From positions 2,480,001-2,544,000 of the forward strand of contig KQ964247.1 in NCBI GenBank assembly GCA_001566295.1: a DNA stretch of 64,000 bases, given 5' to 3'. A program made the position numbers and the translations under genes. Source of the stretch: Microdochium bolleyi (taxonomy: Eukaryota; Ascomycota; Sordariomycetes; Xylariales; Microdochiaceae). The notes beneath the pieces were generated by a model that had not been told where the DNA came from, made no database searches, and worked only from the letters and a program-made list of their open reading frames with translations. Positions 46,331 to 59,064 of this stretch are shown here, piece by piece; within the stretch, counting starts at the first letter, position 1; each line of letters opens with the position of its first letter.

Positions 46331-47254
46331 CTAACCCTCCACCTCGTCTTGATCCGCGATGCAGTCGTGCCGGTGAATGCACTGGTACTGCAGCAGGACA
46401 TCTCGGAAAAGCATACGCCAAAAGCAGAACACAAACTCGGAGAGGAATCCCAGCCAGCTGCACAAGACCATCCAGTGAAACCATTGCTCGTCGGGAACGG
46501 CCCTGTGCTGCAGAGGTGCTGCACCTCCAATGGGGATCCAGAGCATCGCCCCTGTGAAGCTGCCCAGGATTGGATAAAGCGAAACCATCCTCTTCCGTCC
46601 ACGAGTCGCAGCATCCACCACGAGGACAACCACCATTGCGCACAGGCCGCTGATCACGGCCAGTACAAGCATCAGTATGATCATGGCGGACGAGTCGGAC
46701 TTGTAGGCGGCTACCTGGTAACCGAGGAGCAAGCCAGCATGGAGCGAAAGTGCGGCTACATCACAGAGTTTGATGCCGAACGCCTTCCACTGCTGTGGGC
46801 GTGATAGCACGAACGATGCGAGCGGCCCAGTTCGAAGAGATCGCTGGGATAGTTCCCGTTCTTTTTCTTCCGGCCCTGCAGACTTGGATCGCGACCTCGA
46901 CGGGTGCAGTGTTGGTTCCGCCTGGTTTATTTCTGTCGTCTGGACCTGATGAGTCTGTTGTTGGGGCTTATCTATAACGAACCGCACTTCTTTCGCTTGA
47001 CGATGTGCCTCTCGAGTAGCAATTTGTCTTGCGTGTGCTGTTTGTGCGGCTTTGAGGATGGACAGGCGGTCAAGGTCGGCCGGGAACGAGCCAGGCATGG
47101 TTTCGTGGATCCGAGGAAGCGAAGCAGGACTCCCCGTGGCCAACCTCGTGTCGGGAATTTCTGGACTGGGTCCCATCTCGGTGTAAATCTGAGTGCTCTC
47201 GGCCATTCTGATCTCCGTCGGCACGGTTTGATTGCGATGGTGGTTGTCTTGCAT
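46331..47254 (-). CDS. Four-pass membrane protein of unknown function
   Basis: A single exon encodes 307 residues. The N-terminal half is hydrophilic, with an Arg/Lys/Gln-rich helix near residues 60-95 and a Ser/Arg-rich stretch. The C-terminal half has four hydrophobic segments: CDVAALSLHAGLLLGYQVAA, MIILMLVLAVISGLCAMVVVLVV, LYPILGSFTGAMLWIPIGG and MVLCSWLGFLSEFVFCFW. The tail is His/Cys/Asp-rich. I do not recognise the family. The layout (long cytosolic N-terminal tail plus four-helix bundle) occurs in several unstudied ascomycete proteins. In-frame Met residues near the start leave the exact N terminus open. Confidence 0.6.
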   Translation of the reverse strand: MQDNHHRNQTVPTEIRMAESTQIYTEMGPSPEIPDTRLATGSPASLPRIHETMPGSFPADLDRLSILKAAQTAHARQIATREAHRQAKEVRFVIDKPQQQTHQVQTTEINQAEPTLHPSRSRSKSAGPEEKERELSQRSLRTGPLASFVLSRPQQWKAFGIKLCDVAALSLHAGLLLGYQVAAYKSDSSAMIILMLVLAVISGLCAMVVVLVVDAATRGRKRMVSLYPILGSFTGAMLWIPIGGAAPLQHRAVPDEQWFHWMVLCSWLGFLSEFVFCFWRMLFRDVLLQYQCIHRHDCIADQDEVEG

Positions 47255-48010
47255 GTCGAGCTTGGGGGGCCAGACTGTAACACATGTGAGAGTATCCGCG
47301 GCAGGGAATGATATTGTCTGGTAGAAGAGTCAGCCAGAGCACGCGCATATGATCCCAGTGTCAGCAGAAGACCAATTTACTGGTTGCAGTACCATTCATA
47401 AAATCTTCAGGGTTGGCCGTATCTGGAAGGCGCGATCTTCGCACACGCGTCGGAAAGCAGGTGCGGCCGAACTTACATTTCACACAAGACGACCACACTG
47501 GACCTGCCCGTGAGGGTCGCTATTCAATGACTGCGGCTTTTCTTGGAACCAATAGGCAGATGTCCTCCTGCTAACCAGGAGTGTGTCTTATTCCGCAATA
47601 GTCTATCGACATGGGAGGCTTAGGCACTTCAATTCGTCGAGACCAAGTAAGTAGCTACTAGCCTTCAGAATCTGCGGGCGAAAGCTCAGTCATGAGCTAA
47701 GCTAAATGTGAAGATCGTAGAAGTATATCATCATGATGTGGAACGATGTTTAAGAAGGCTTGTAGGAAAGCTGTATGGGATTTCATGGCTAATACACTCT
47801 GGCTCTCGTCCAGTCGCAAGTAGTCTGCCCAAAGTTCCTCCCATGCGCCACTAGGAAGCTTCAGTGACAAGAGGGGTACATCACAAAGCAATGGGATGGG
47901 GTTTTTGATTTTGTTGTTTTCTTCTTCCTTTAACATTATAAGAGCTACCCATGATGATAAGTTGCTATACCAAACTGTGCTCGGCTCTATGCTGATCCGT
48001 AGAATGGCAA
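47255..48010. other. Intergenic between the membrane protein and the catalase
   Basis: The region holds the promoter of the membrane protein and the 3' flank of the catalase gene. No further gene is supported. Confidence 0.5.
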
Positions 48011-50254
48011 TCACTCGTCCAGGGGAAAACGAGAGGTGAACTTGAATGTCTTGAGACCTTCCTCAATGAACTTGGCAATGTCCTCGGACGACTCGTGCAC
48101 GTATACACCCTCCAGCGAAGCATCAAAGCCTGAAGCAGCCAACTGCTGGCTGGGCTGGCCAGCACCAAGGTACGCCACGGGCTTGCCGTAGAGGTAAGAC
48201 TGAGCAGCAATCTGCAGTGGACGCTGAGCGGGGTACAGCGTAGATTTGGTGGTGATGTTGAAGAGGCCAGCGTTGGAGGCACCTGAGACAACGACTAAGG
48301 CATCGCCATCGACAGCATCTGCCGCCGCATACACCTTGTCAACACCCTCAGCGAGCTTCTCTGCCACGACCGTGACGACGAGACCCTTGGCCTTGAGCTT
48401 TTCTTTGAGATTCGTAGCCTGCTCAATGGCATCAGAGCCTTTGGCGATGCTGGCGAGGATAGTAACCCTGAGCGTCGCGACTGAGGTGAGCTTGTCCTTG
48501 GTAACGGAGAGGCCCGCTGTGACGTTGTTGTGATAGTACGTGGGGTCTTCGGCAGGCGCAGCCATGCCGATGGCAGAGGCAACGCGAACGGCCACGTCGT
48601 GACTGACCCTGTTGAGCTGTACCAGGACATTCTCCTTGACCCTCTGGCTCTTGAGCTGCGATGTCTCGAAACGGATGGCATTGATGACAAACTGCTGCTC
48701 GACGGGGGTAAGAGAGTTGTAGAAGAGGCGAGGTTGCGACCAATGATCGTCGAACGTGGACGAGAGCTCCCGGACAAGGTTGCCAGAGACAGTGCGGGAC
48801 GGTGCAGTAAAGAAGCCGCGGCCAGCACTCTGCGAGGCCTGCTGGGGGTATCCCCCATTCATGGTGTTCGGCGAGTAAGGGTAAAGATTCTGGTGAACCA
48901 TGTTCTGGCCCGCGCCGTCGCGGTTGTTGTTGTGGACAGGTACGACAGGCCTGTTGATGGGCAGCTGCTCAAAGTTGGGGCCACCGTGCCGGTTGATCTG
49001 GGTGTCGAGATACGAGAAGATCCGGCCTTGAAGAAGGGGGTCGTCGGTGAAGTCTATACCGCGAACAATGTGACCAGGCTGGAACATGGCCTGCTCGGTC
49101 TCGGCGAAGTAGTTGGTGGGGTTGCGGTCCAACTTGAAGACACCCAACTTCGTCAAGGGGGCGTACTCCTCAGGGATGATCTTGGTCGGGTCAAGGAGAT
49201 CGAAACCGAACGCCAGGGCCTTGTCCTCATCCACAATTTGGACGGCAAGCTCCCACTCTGGCCCGTTGCCGCTGGCGATGGCGTCGTACAAGTCCGCACG
49301 GTGGGCGTCGGCATTCTTTCCAGCCAGGATCTGGGCCTCCTCCCAGACAAGACTGGCACGTCCCTGCTTGGTCTTGAAGTGCCACTTGACGAACTTCGAC
49401 TTGCCTTCATCCGTGACAAGACGGAAGGTGTGTACACCGTGGCCATCCATGTGTCTGTAAGAACGAGGGATTCCGTAGCCGGCCATGGCCCAGAACAGGG
49501 TGTGCAAAGTGCTTGGTTGCGACGAGAAGAAGTCCCAAGCCGAGTCGTGGGCGGTGGCAGCCTGCGGGATCTCATTGTCGGGCTTCGGCTTGACCGAGTG
49601 GATGAGATCAGGGAAGCGAATGGCATCCTGGATGAAGAAGACGGGGATGTTGTTTCCGACAATGTCGAAGTTGCCTTCGTCAGTGTAGAATCTGGTCGCG
49701 AAGCCGTGAACATCACGGACGGTGTCGGCACTTCCCCGAGAGCCGGCGACAGTCGAGAAGCGCACAAAGATCGGCGTCTTCTTTCCTGGCTTGGCCAAGA
49801 AGGAAGCAGCAGTGATGTTGCTCCAGTCCGCATAGCTGGTGAAGGTTCCGTGAGCACCAGCGCCGCGAGCGTGTACAGCACGCTCAGGAACCTGCAGATG
49901 TTCTTGTTAGTAAGAGACCAATACTGTCGAGGCCATTGTCAGACGTACGCGCTCGTGATCAAAGTGTGTGATTTTCTGGCGGAAGATATAGTCCTCGAGC
50001 AGAGTCGGGCCACGCTTGCCGGCCTTGAGGGAGTGCTGGTCGCCGATCTGTCCACCAACGTCGTCGGTCAGGTAGCCCTCGCTGTCGTCGACCTTGTACT
50101 CGGCCAGGATGTCCTCCGTGATGGCACCATCCTGGCGAGCTTGGAGTGCGGCAGGGTCGGCGTAGGGACACCCAACGGCGGCCACGGACGTGGCCAGGCA
50201 GAGCAGAGCTGCCGCTGTGGAAGAACGTCCCATGCCAAACATGTTGAATCTCAC
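48011..50254 (-). CDS. Secreted large-subunit catalase (clade 2)
   Basis: Exons 50254-49949 and 49891-48011 (minus) give 728 residues; the 57-nt intron joins DHER to VPERAVHARGAGAHGTF. Catalase converts hydrogen peroxide to water and oxygen. The catalytic His is at about residue 109, the conserved Asn in GNNIPVFF near 182, and the haem-ligand Tyr in RIFSYLDTQINRHG. Length well above 700 with a C-terminal flavodoxin-like domain (VTILASIAKG...LVVTVVAEKL...VVSGASNAG) marks the large-subunit type. The N terminus is a signal peptide (SSTAAALLCLATSVAAVG) followed by a short propeptide, so the enzyme is probably secreted or cell-wall associated, like CatB-type catalases of other filamentous ascomycetes. 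Confidence 0.95.
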
Positions 50255-53200
50255 ACTTGTGGAAGCAACGAAGGAATGACTTAAGACAAGCTATACACCA
50301 AAGATCTGCTTGTCACAGGTAGCGATGAACAGAGAAGCCGTGCCGTGGAACCAGAGAAAGCAGGCGACGACGGAGCGATGGAGGTATTTATGTTGGTCTG
50401 GGGGCACACATGCCAAGAAGAGATCAGTGGGCGCTGGGGTAATGTGTTGAGCGTGCTGAGCTGCTGATGAGGCCCGGAGCTCGCAACGGTCTCTCGGGAA
50501 ACCTGCATGGAGGACCTCGAGTGCCTGGCCGACCAGGACGGCCACGCAGGCCTGGCGCAATCGATGCCGTCACACCTTGGCAACATCGTTCAGTAACGGC
50601 AAGTACGACCGGGGCGGTGGGGAGGCCAAGCCGCAACGCGACCTCTCAGTCGAGGCCGGCTGTGACTTTGTGCCAGGGAAGGCACTTAGAGGACCAAAGG
50701 CGTGGGTTCACATCAGATACCGCATCGGACTGAGGTCATGGGACTTGCGTGTCCTCCCGTTGGACAGCCGTCGCCACGGCCGGTGCCCGGCACGTTCAGA
50801 CGCAATGGCGGCAGATGTCGACGGGGAGTGGGATCGGCCGTATGCTGTCTGTCTACCTGACGTCGAGCAATCAGTCCGAGACTGCAACTGGCTCCGGCGC
50901 TGCCCCAAGGAAAGTGCGACTTTAGACGAGGGTTCCCTGTCCTGTTGTGTTCTGCTTTGCCGCATCTTGACCTCACTCGCCTTGCGAAGCACTGAAAGCA
51001 GCTCTGCTCCGCGATGACGATGACAGCCAGTGGGTCGGTCGTTGCGACATGGACAGGGTACCCATGGACAAATAATCGTTCAAGTGCGAGACTTACACGG
51101 AGCCTGCATCGCAGGCGCAACAAGCCACGGAACAAGTCATCAACCAGGAACAAGACATGGCTGCCGTGTTGTTCCTGCCGGGAGCAAGTGGTCAGCCCTT
51201 CACGACAGTCACCTACACCGATGTCGAAGTCGACCACCCGGGCATGAGCAGCAGCAGTCTCCTGGCCGGTCTCCTGGTCCGTCTCCTGTCACGCCTGGTC
51301 GGATCCGCGGCTTGGCATCCGGCCTTGGCGTGATTGCGGTGCATGATTGTTGCTCGCCCGGGAGGCGATGGACAGGCTGAGCAAATCCTCCGGGGTGGAG
51401 CCACGCCGAGTCGACGTCGCGACTCCCGCTCGGTCATTACCTATCCTTGGGATGTGTTGCCCACTGTACTGCGTGGTGTAGTCTACTGGCCCGCACCGTT
51501 TTCTGATGAGCAATGCTTGCCGGCCGTCGTTCCTTTGCAAAACCCACCTCAACGACATGCAGCTGTCACGCCCGGTTCGGCCCTGACAAACGGGCAGACG
51601 AGACGATCGATCGCGGAGACTGGTGTCGAGCTGCAGCCCTGTGGCACCGAGAAGAGCCTGAGTCTGCAAGTATCGGCCTGCGGCAGCGGGGGCCTGGATT
51701 GACTGGACTGTGCGAGCCGGGGTCCTTTGTGCAGGCTGCGTGTGTTCGGGACGGACCTCTATCATGGGTGTGATGGCATCAACGATCTCCGGAGACCGTT
51801 CGATGGCTGCATGGCCTCCCAATCGCACGCTGCAGGAGCGGGCGTCCCCCCCTGCCGGGCCGCACGCTACGTTTAAACGCCGCTGGGTCAAGTGCCGGGC
51901 TCCAGGGCATGGCAAGGGGAAGCAGCCACTAGGAGGGCCAAATGGCGATCCTGGCCCTGGCCGTGGCGCAAGCCACTTCCGCGGCCGTCAGTGTTCTGTC
52001 AAGCAACCTTCGTCAACGAACTCGAGAGCGCAGCGCTCCCTCTGTCCGAGAGCATTCCGCCCTTTTCAGCAAGCTTACCGAGTCCCCCTCCCGGTGGCGG
52101 GCTGATTATTGACAGTAGGTACTGATCTGCCGATATCATCACGTAATTTGTCAACAGACAAGTCTCTTCGGGACTCGGCAGAGGGAATGAGGGTCCTCGC
52201 TCGCGTCTTTTTGTTCTCGCTGCCGTCTCTCCAGTCTCCATGAACCGCAAAACGTCATCTGTCCCTGCAGGCAGAAACCTTTGACCATCCAATTGTTGAC
52301 AGGCGGGAGATCTTGATCGGCCTTGTCAGTCGAGGAGCCGAGCTCCACGAGTCCAGGCTCCAGACCATCTTCAACAAGGTTCCTAGGGCCGCTTCCCGCC
52401 TGGCTGAATAGCACGCGAGATCTCAGCACCACCCGGTCGCGATGACGACGAAATCCTCCTCGTACGATTCGCCATAGCGCCTAGTCCCGCATGGCGTTGG
52501 AGATATTCCTTCCTCCCGTGAAGTTAAAAAGCCTAATACTCGCGGACTATCAGACTACTCCGTAACCGATACCAACCAACCGTCGCATTTGTATGCATGC
52601 ACATGCAAACTTACCTGCAGCACACATCATCACACCCGGCTCGCCAGCGGCAAGCACCAGGCACCACTCGGTTCTCGTCTTCCAAAAATAGAATCGCATC
52701 ACACAGCGCGCGTCCAAGCACACGCACGCACGCACACATCCAAACAACTCGCCGTTCGTTCGTCGCTGTTTGCCTTGCGCACGAATCAGGAGCGGGCTTT
52801 TCGTCAGGTATCGTGAGCAGTTCTTCGTCGCGCGCACACAGGCACGTGGCACAGCGCCTTCGGAGACGGAGACTCCCATGCTCGGAGGTGCACTTGCCCG
52901 CGCACCTCCACATGTTGCGTTCCTTGATTTCACTCTTTGTCTTTACGCGGCCCGTACTCCTCAAGAGCCCTGAAGGGCCAGGCAGCTGTACACCAACCAC
53001 ACTCTTCGTTCCCAGGCCTACAGGGTCATGATTATAGTGCCACTCTGATCAACAGCTATCACGCGGCACCAACTCGGAAGATACTCCCCGAATATATAGA
53101 CGGTCGGCATCCCTGGATCCCAGCGGCCATGCAGTGCTGCGGTACCTGTATAAGGGTAGCACTACCTCCTTGTCCTTGCCTGCATGTCCTCTTAGCCGCA

Positions 53201-53780
53201 GCAGGAAAAGTATCCTAGCGAGGACAAGGGCCACTCGTTCGGAAGCATATCATCCCGCACGTGGACTGGACCCTGAAAAAAGGGCCGGAACGACATCAAC
53301 GTGGTCTCGAATCTATGGACTCATCTAGAGACTCGCGTACTGCCGGCTCATGTCCTGTTTCAGCAAGGTGATTCGTGTACAGCAGTGGGGTTTGAGGGTC
53401 ATGGAAAAGTCCGGCTCGGGTATATGGCGGATTGCGTGATGTCGAAAATGGCTCAAGGCCTATTGGAGCATGCCCCAAGGTAGATTCTCCGTACAGAGCT
53501 CTTCTGCCAAGACACGGAATATAGGACCTTACGCGGCCTGCAGGCTCTGTAAATGTGTAAAGCAAAATCAAGATTGCAGCTCGAGTAATGGCCCAAGGCC
53601 CGGCTCTATGTATGCTAAGCTTGACGACGCCGACACGGCCCGACCTGAGAGACATCGAGGAACAGAAAAAGTTTGCCATGCGAAACCACCAAATCCAACG
53701 CTTGCAACTCGTTTCTCCCTATCTATATGTGGTATCTCTGCTCATGCCCAAAGGAAACAAAACTTCCAGAAAAAACTGAA
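50255..53780. other. Gene-free region upstream of the catalase gene
   Basis: No supported gene. The left end is the catalase promoter; the right end is the haspin 3' flank. A CACG/CACA microsatellite lies near 52720-52738. Overlapping short open frames on both strands carry no known motifs. Confidence 0.5.
52720..52738. repeat. CACG tetranucleotide repeat
   Basis: About four tandem CACG-type units in non-coding DNA. Confidence 0.75.
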
Positions 53781-55495
53781 TCAAATGTCGCTCGCTGTGT
53801 AATGCTGCAGTTGCTTCCGCGGAGACCTGCGCACTGACGGATCTGGCCCATCGCCATGGTAGTCCTCTGTCATGACCGAGAGTATCGACTTCTCAATCTC
53901 ATCTCTGCCGCCCATGAGCTGGTCCTCGTCGACCCACTCGGACTCGACAGCGTACCGGACGATGTCGCTGGCGCTTTCGAAGCCCGGCACTTGTGCATCC
54001 GCGTCTGGATCGAGATGGTGCCACAGACCCTTGGTGAGGCGTCTGAAATGTGCCAGGTCCTTCTTGGGGCCGCGGAAGTTGGCCACCATGTACTCGAAGA
54101 TGTAAGCGAGCCACAAGACGTTCGTGTACGGCTCGTGCAGTCTCCAGTCGATGGGGCCGTCAATGCCCTCTTCGTAAGGCGTGCGGTGTGCGCTAGGCGG
54201 TAAGCACTCCCTGTCATCGCGGAGCATGAAGGAGCGCATGCGACGGTAGACTTGACATTGTGGAGCATGCTCGCTTCGGAAGAGAGTCAGGTCGCGCTCC
54301 ATGTCGTACGCTACGGCTTCTGCATGCTCTGGGTCGCCATCATGGTATATGGACGCCCGTGACAGTCCATAGTCGAGAATTGTAATGTCGAGACCGGAGT
54401 AGCCGAAGCAGCTCGAGTGATCCCGTCCTTCCAGAGGCACTGGCTCGCCAACACGGCGTATGCAGAGATTTCCTTCGTGGAGGTCACGATGCTGGTGATG
54501 TGTCAGTCGAGGCTCCTCAGATTACATGGCGTATGACATCCGAGTCAACTCACTTCGAACTCTACTCGCGCTTCAGCTCTGGCCAGCGCAATGGCACAAT
54601 GTATGAATATATCAAACAGCTGGTCCGACGACGTCAAATCAAAGTCCTCCAACGCGACTCCGGCATCGCCAAGCTCGACAACCAGAAACTTGGTGTCGTC
54701 GAGATACCGGCTTGGAGATGGATAGAACTGCAGCCGACCAGGGTCTTTGCGTTTTATCCGCTTCTGGAAGGATTGGTGTGTCTCCAAGAGCTGTCGGCTC
54801 GTCTTTCCCTGCACAATATATCTCTCTTTGTACATGACAAATCCGGGGATGTCGGCTAGCAACTGTGAGATTCTCAGCTCGCCCACAAGGTCGGACTCCG
54901 AGTGCGGAAGCTCGTCCACGAGACCGGCGTTCTGCTGCTGCTTGGTCTGCGCCTTGATAGGCGATTCCATACGAATGACCTTGATGATGCTGGTGCCTCG
55001 CTCGTTGGTTACCCGATAGACCTCGGCATAGGATGCCTCCGCGATCTTGACTATCCTGTCGCCGAGAGGGCACACGTCGGACCATGATAATATTCGCAGA
55101 CTCTGCTCTTCCTCATACTCTTCAGATATGGAGCCATTGTCGGCTTCCTCTGCTGCTGGAAGTGACGGCGATTCCGGCGGCGTCACTGTGCAATCCTCAT
55201 GGTGGCGTGTTTGGGGTGTGCCGTGGGGTACTACTTGCTGGCGTCGTGGTGGTGAGACCTGCCCAGTGGTGGGCGATGGCTCCTCGGGTGGTGGCGTATT
55301 TTCGTCCTGGATTTTGACGACGGAGAGGTCCTTGGCTAGCTTGTCTATTGCACTGCAGTCCGTTGGGAAGAGACCGGTTGCTATAGACTGCCGCGTGCGT
55401 CTGACTGGTGTCTGCGGCAGTTCCGCGAAGAGACGGTTGGCTTTTGGCTTTGGCAGCTGCTTGCCATACTTGCGTATCGTGCCGGGCTTCGGCAT
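53781..55495 (-). CDS. Haspin-type serine/threonine kinase
   Basis: Exons 55495-54554 and 54491-53781 (minus) give 550 residues. The join produces RVEFEHRDLHEGNLC. Haspin phosphorylates histone H3 Thr3 and helps place Aurora kinase and the chromosomal passenger complex at centromeres. The N-terminal tail is Pro/Ser-rich and begins MPKPGTIRKYGK, a start common in fungal haspins. The kinase domain begins near residue 175 with a Gly-poor loop (EASYAEVYRV) and a lysine in SIIKVIRME. HRD is at 315-317, and Asp354 in ILDYGLSRA replaces the usual DFG, as typical of haspin (DYT/DYG). An in-frame ATG at 55633 would add 46 unconserved residues, so 55495 is preferred. Confidence 0.88.
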
Positions 55496-56338
55496 CTTGC
55501 GAGCTGTAACATGAAAAGCAACAGTGAAGAGTTCGAGCTTTGTCTTTGCTTCGATATTGCGATGTGCGACCACTGAATGAGCATGTGTGGTCGTCGCATT
55601 GACAAGGCAGACCTCGGCCTTGATCAGGGTCAATGTTGACTTTGGTCAGCCACACGTTGCCAGAACAACGAGAGCGGCAAGCCACAGCGAAAGTGGCGCC
55701 TGAGGCAACCAGAGCGCACTTGCAGCGGGTCGCATTTCGCAGGTGTGGGGAGCGCCTTCCAGAAGCGTGATTGATGCTGGGTGGTCAGCCAATTGGGAGG
55801 CTTCCGCCGATGTGCTGCAGAGCATTTCGGGGTCCTCCGGCCCTTGCTCGTGGGAATTGGTGCACTTGTGGTTGCATTGCGAATTCTTGATGAGGCTGAG
55901 AATTTGCATCATGAGAGCATCCAATGCTCATTCACAGCCGGGAGTTTGACCGTCAACGAACCTGTTGAGATGAGCTATTCCCAACAGGCTCTCGAATTGG
56001 GCCCATGCATGCTGACGGACTGGACGGATTTCCCTGACTCCTGAGGCATACGGAACAAGCGAGGACTGAAATTGGAGTGGGGAGCGAGAGTTGGGGTCCG
56101 GGGTGAGCAGCTAGCTTGAAGGTCGAGGCCAGACTGCGCCAGCTCGAGCTTCTGCGCGATTCTGCCGCACCGCAGGCCCGCAGCCAATGGGCCGCCGCCT
56201 CCTCCACCAACATCGGACTTCGCACACGACAACCTCCTCCCCCCCAGCTCTCTCCCTCCTCCTGGCCGTTGTCCCTTCCACTTCGACGTGATCAGCCACG
56301 ACCGCGCACGCGAGCACGCATCGATCCCCGTCGCAACA
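55496..56338. other. Divergent promoter interval between haspin and the CCDC47-like gene
   Basis: No gene is visible; it contains two promoters and leaders. Confidence 0.5.
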
Positions 56339-57814
56339 ATGGCCGACTTCCTCAAGAACATCCTTGGGGGCGGCAAGCCTGCCGACACGGCGGCCGTCAA
56401 GCCCGATTCAGGTACGACGACTCTAGCGAGCTCACCCCATCTCGCCGCAGCCATTGCGCGCGCCATGCGCCATGATCGCATCGTCGAAGGTCAGGAAGCC
56501 GGTTGTCTAACCCTTATCTACCCACAGACTTTGAGGACTTCGCCGCGAGCCCGGCCGCGCCCTCTCCCGTGCCCTTCGAGGCCGCTGGCAACATTGCAGC
56601 TGCGCCTACCGATCGCCCGTACACTGCCTGGTACAACATCCACGAGCGCCACAGCCTGAGCGAGTTCCGAAACGAGGGCCTCATCCTCATCGTCATCGCC
56701 GTCATCTTCACCCTCCATGCCATTGGTGCTCGGCGCAACAAGTCCAAGGCCCGCGCCTGGGCCAAGGCCAATGGTGCGGTCCTCGCCACCGAGTTCTCCC
56801 AGGTCGGCTTCGTCTCCGGCATCGACGCTGAGAAGCAGCCCGACAAGGTGCTCAAGCAGAAGAGCCTGTCCGAGTACGCCAGCTACGCCACTGGTCGCAC
56901 CAACGTCGCCTTTGTCGACGTCAAGCTCGAGCTCATCAAGCGCTTCAACCCCATCATGACGATCGCCGAGACCATTGTTGGCTTCTTCTTTGATAGCGGC
57001 CCTACGCCGCAGGACGTCGTCGAGACGACCCTCTACCCCTTTGATGGCAGAGAGGACAAGCTGGTGCCTGGCATCCCCGGCGGCATGGAGCTGCGCAGCA
57101 AGGACTCCAAGAGCAGCTACGATAACTTCGTCTGGGCCATTGTCAACAAGGACAAGATGCAGAAGCTCCGCGACGACCGCTACGACGTCTCCCTCACCTT
57201 CACCAAGGACAATGCCAAGTTGCCCCAGTGGACCACCGTCATGAGCGAGAGCGCTGAGATCACCACCGCACTGCTTACCGACGAGCTCGCTGCTGCTGTG
57301 GCTCAGGCTGGCGACCTCTTCGAATGCCTGATCATCAGCGACCAGCCCACCGACAAGCCCAGAACGTGAGTTGCTCATGACCTAGAGACCCAGTGCTTCA
57401 CTTGTTGATTGTTCACTCGCTAATGTGACCACGACTTGCAGCATCGACGAGACCACCCCTCGCAAGCGCCTGTCCCTCCGCTACCGTCTTCCCTCGTCCG
57501 ACAACTACGATCAGCTGACCCCACTGTTTGCTTGCTTCATCCGTATGGCCGATCACCTCGCCGCGGTTGCCCACTTCCGCCCTGAAGTCCTGCGTAAGGT
57601 CAAGTCCATCCGTGACGAGAACATCAAGCAGATCCAGAAGGTTCTCGAGGACGAGAAGGCCGAGGAGCGTGCTCTCGAGCGTGACAAGGTCAAGAAGGCC
57701 AAGCGCGATGCTGAGCTTGCTGGCCTTGACGCCAAGGCGCAGAAGAAGTTCCTGGAGAAGGAGCGCGAGAAGGAGCTGCGCAAGGCCAACAAGAAGCAAA
57801 CCATGCGTGGTTAA
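56339..57814 (+). CDS. CCDC47-like ER membrane protein (DUF1682)
   Basis: Exons 56339-56411, 56528-57365 and 57442-57814 give 427 residues. The joins give PDSDFEDFAAS and KPRTIDETTPRKR. The protein has a membrane segment (GLILIVIAVIFTLHAIGA) near residues 75-92, a soluble domain with the conserved SYDNFVWAIVNKDKMQKLRDDRYDVS, and a highly charged coiled-coil C terminus rich in Lys and Glu. In animals CCDC47 is part of the PAT complex that assists multipass protein insertion beside the ER translocon and affects calcium handling. The fungal role is inferred from homology. Codon choice is strongly C-ending. Confidence 0.88.
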
Positions 57815-58258
57815 GCTGCGAGACTGTCAGAGAGGCCGATGCAGGAAAGCAAGCGTCGGTACGATACCTGTGTCGAGTTCGTTCCCCCGCTTGGTCGCAC
57901 TCAGCAGGCACACTTTGGGTGGTGTCCCTCCTTGCGGCGTAGCCAGTCTATCGGAGAAGTGAACTACCCAGGACATTGAAGGCGCCGGAGGTAGTGCGGT
58001 TGAAGTGATGTATGATGTTTAAAATATGCGGGCATGGTGGCAAAGCTGGAGCATCGAGACTTCACCTTAAGACGGTCAGATGGCGTGGATATACCACTGT
58101 TTCTATATAATATCACAAAAAGCATCTAGCAATCGGCCTCATAATGCACGCCGATATTTTCATTGTATCGTGAAGATGGTCTCCCTGCCCACGAGCATGC
58201 CGACACAACCAACAATGTACACGGCCTGTGCGGCCCTAGCCGGTATTTCTCATACATT
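57815..58258. other. Convergent 3' region
   Basis: It separates the CCDC47-like and Ecm15-like stops; no gene is visible. Confidence 0.5.
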
Positions 58259-59064
58259 CTACTTGCTGCTGGCCAGAAGGTCCTCCACGCGTTGAACCTT
58301 GTCCTTTGCCGTCTGTGCCTTGTCCGTCCTTGCATGAGAGAAAATAGTGAGCTCTGGCTTGTCGGCACAAGAAGAAATAAGAAGGGGGTTTTCGAAGAAC
58401 ATACCTCGTCCCGACGCGCATCGAGGTCTGCACGCGCAGCACGCCCTTCTGGTGGACGACGGTGTGGGCCTGGCCGATGACCTTGAAGACTTGCTCCCAT
58501 GAGCCCTCTACAATCCTCGTTTCCATCGCCTGTTAGCTTCCATTCTCGAGGTCCAGGGAATGAACCCCTGTTCCACGACGACGGAAGAGGGGCGGGCAGG
58601 CGAGATGTCCGTGCCAGTCTGGGTGGTTAGAGTAGGAAGAAAAAGGAACGGGTGGGGAATGTGCAAAGACGAGATAACGGGGCGTAAAGAGGACTCACCC
58701 AGCGTCGTGCCCGCCGAGTGCATCGTGTACGTGAGCCCGCTGGCCCTGAGCAGGCGCTGGACCTCGGCGACCTCCTCTGCCACAGAAACACTGCCCGTTC
58801 CGACCTGTACCCGTGGGGGCAAGGCGCTCTCGTTAGTTTTGATGTTTCCCCTGCGCCTGAGAAGGAGACGACATGGTGATTGGTGATATTATTGCACGTA
58901 GAGAGATCTTGTGGACTTGGAAGCTACTCTGGTCGGGCGATATCTAGTTCAGGTACGTTGCTTACCGGCACGAGGCAGAAGTCGGCATAGCACCGCTCCG
59001 GCACGGGGACATCGGCGAACCGGGACTCGTCCGGAACCGCCGAGCTGCTGCTGTTGTCCATCAT
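58259..59064 (-). CDS. ECM15: Ecm15/UPF0045 thiamine-binding-fold protein
   Basis: Exons 59064-58966, 58804-58699, 58507-58405 and 58328-58259 (minus) give 125 residues, close to the 104 of yeast Ecm15. The joins rebuild LVPVGTGSVSVAEEV, SAGTTLEGSWEQVFKVIGQAH and VGTRTDKAQTAKDKV. These are the hallmark sequences of the UPF0045 (MTH1187/YkoF-like) fold, a tetramer-forming ferredoxin-like domain that binds thiamine or other small ligands; yeast Ecm15 was linked to cell wall. The third-exon acceptor TTGTAG is fixed by the frame. An in-frame ATG at 59265 adds 67 residues, basic at their start, that resemble a mitochondrial presequence, so two isoforms are possible. Confidence 0.85.

Noticed and set aside
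48530..50284. 584-codon open frame antisense to the catalase gene
   Set aside because: It mirrors the catalase exons on the other strand and runs through its intron. The catalase strand has clear conserved motifs; the antisense frame has none, and is explained by codon bias.
56518..57378. 286-codon antisense frame over the CCDC47-like gene
   Set aside because: Shadow of a C-ending codon-biased exon; no independent motif.
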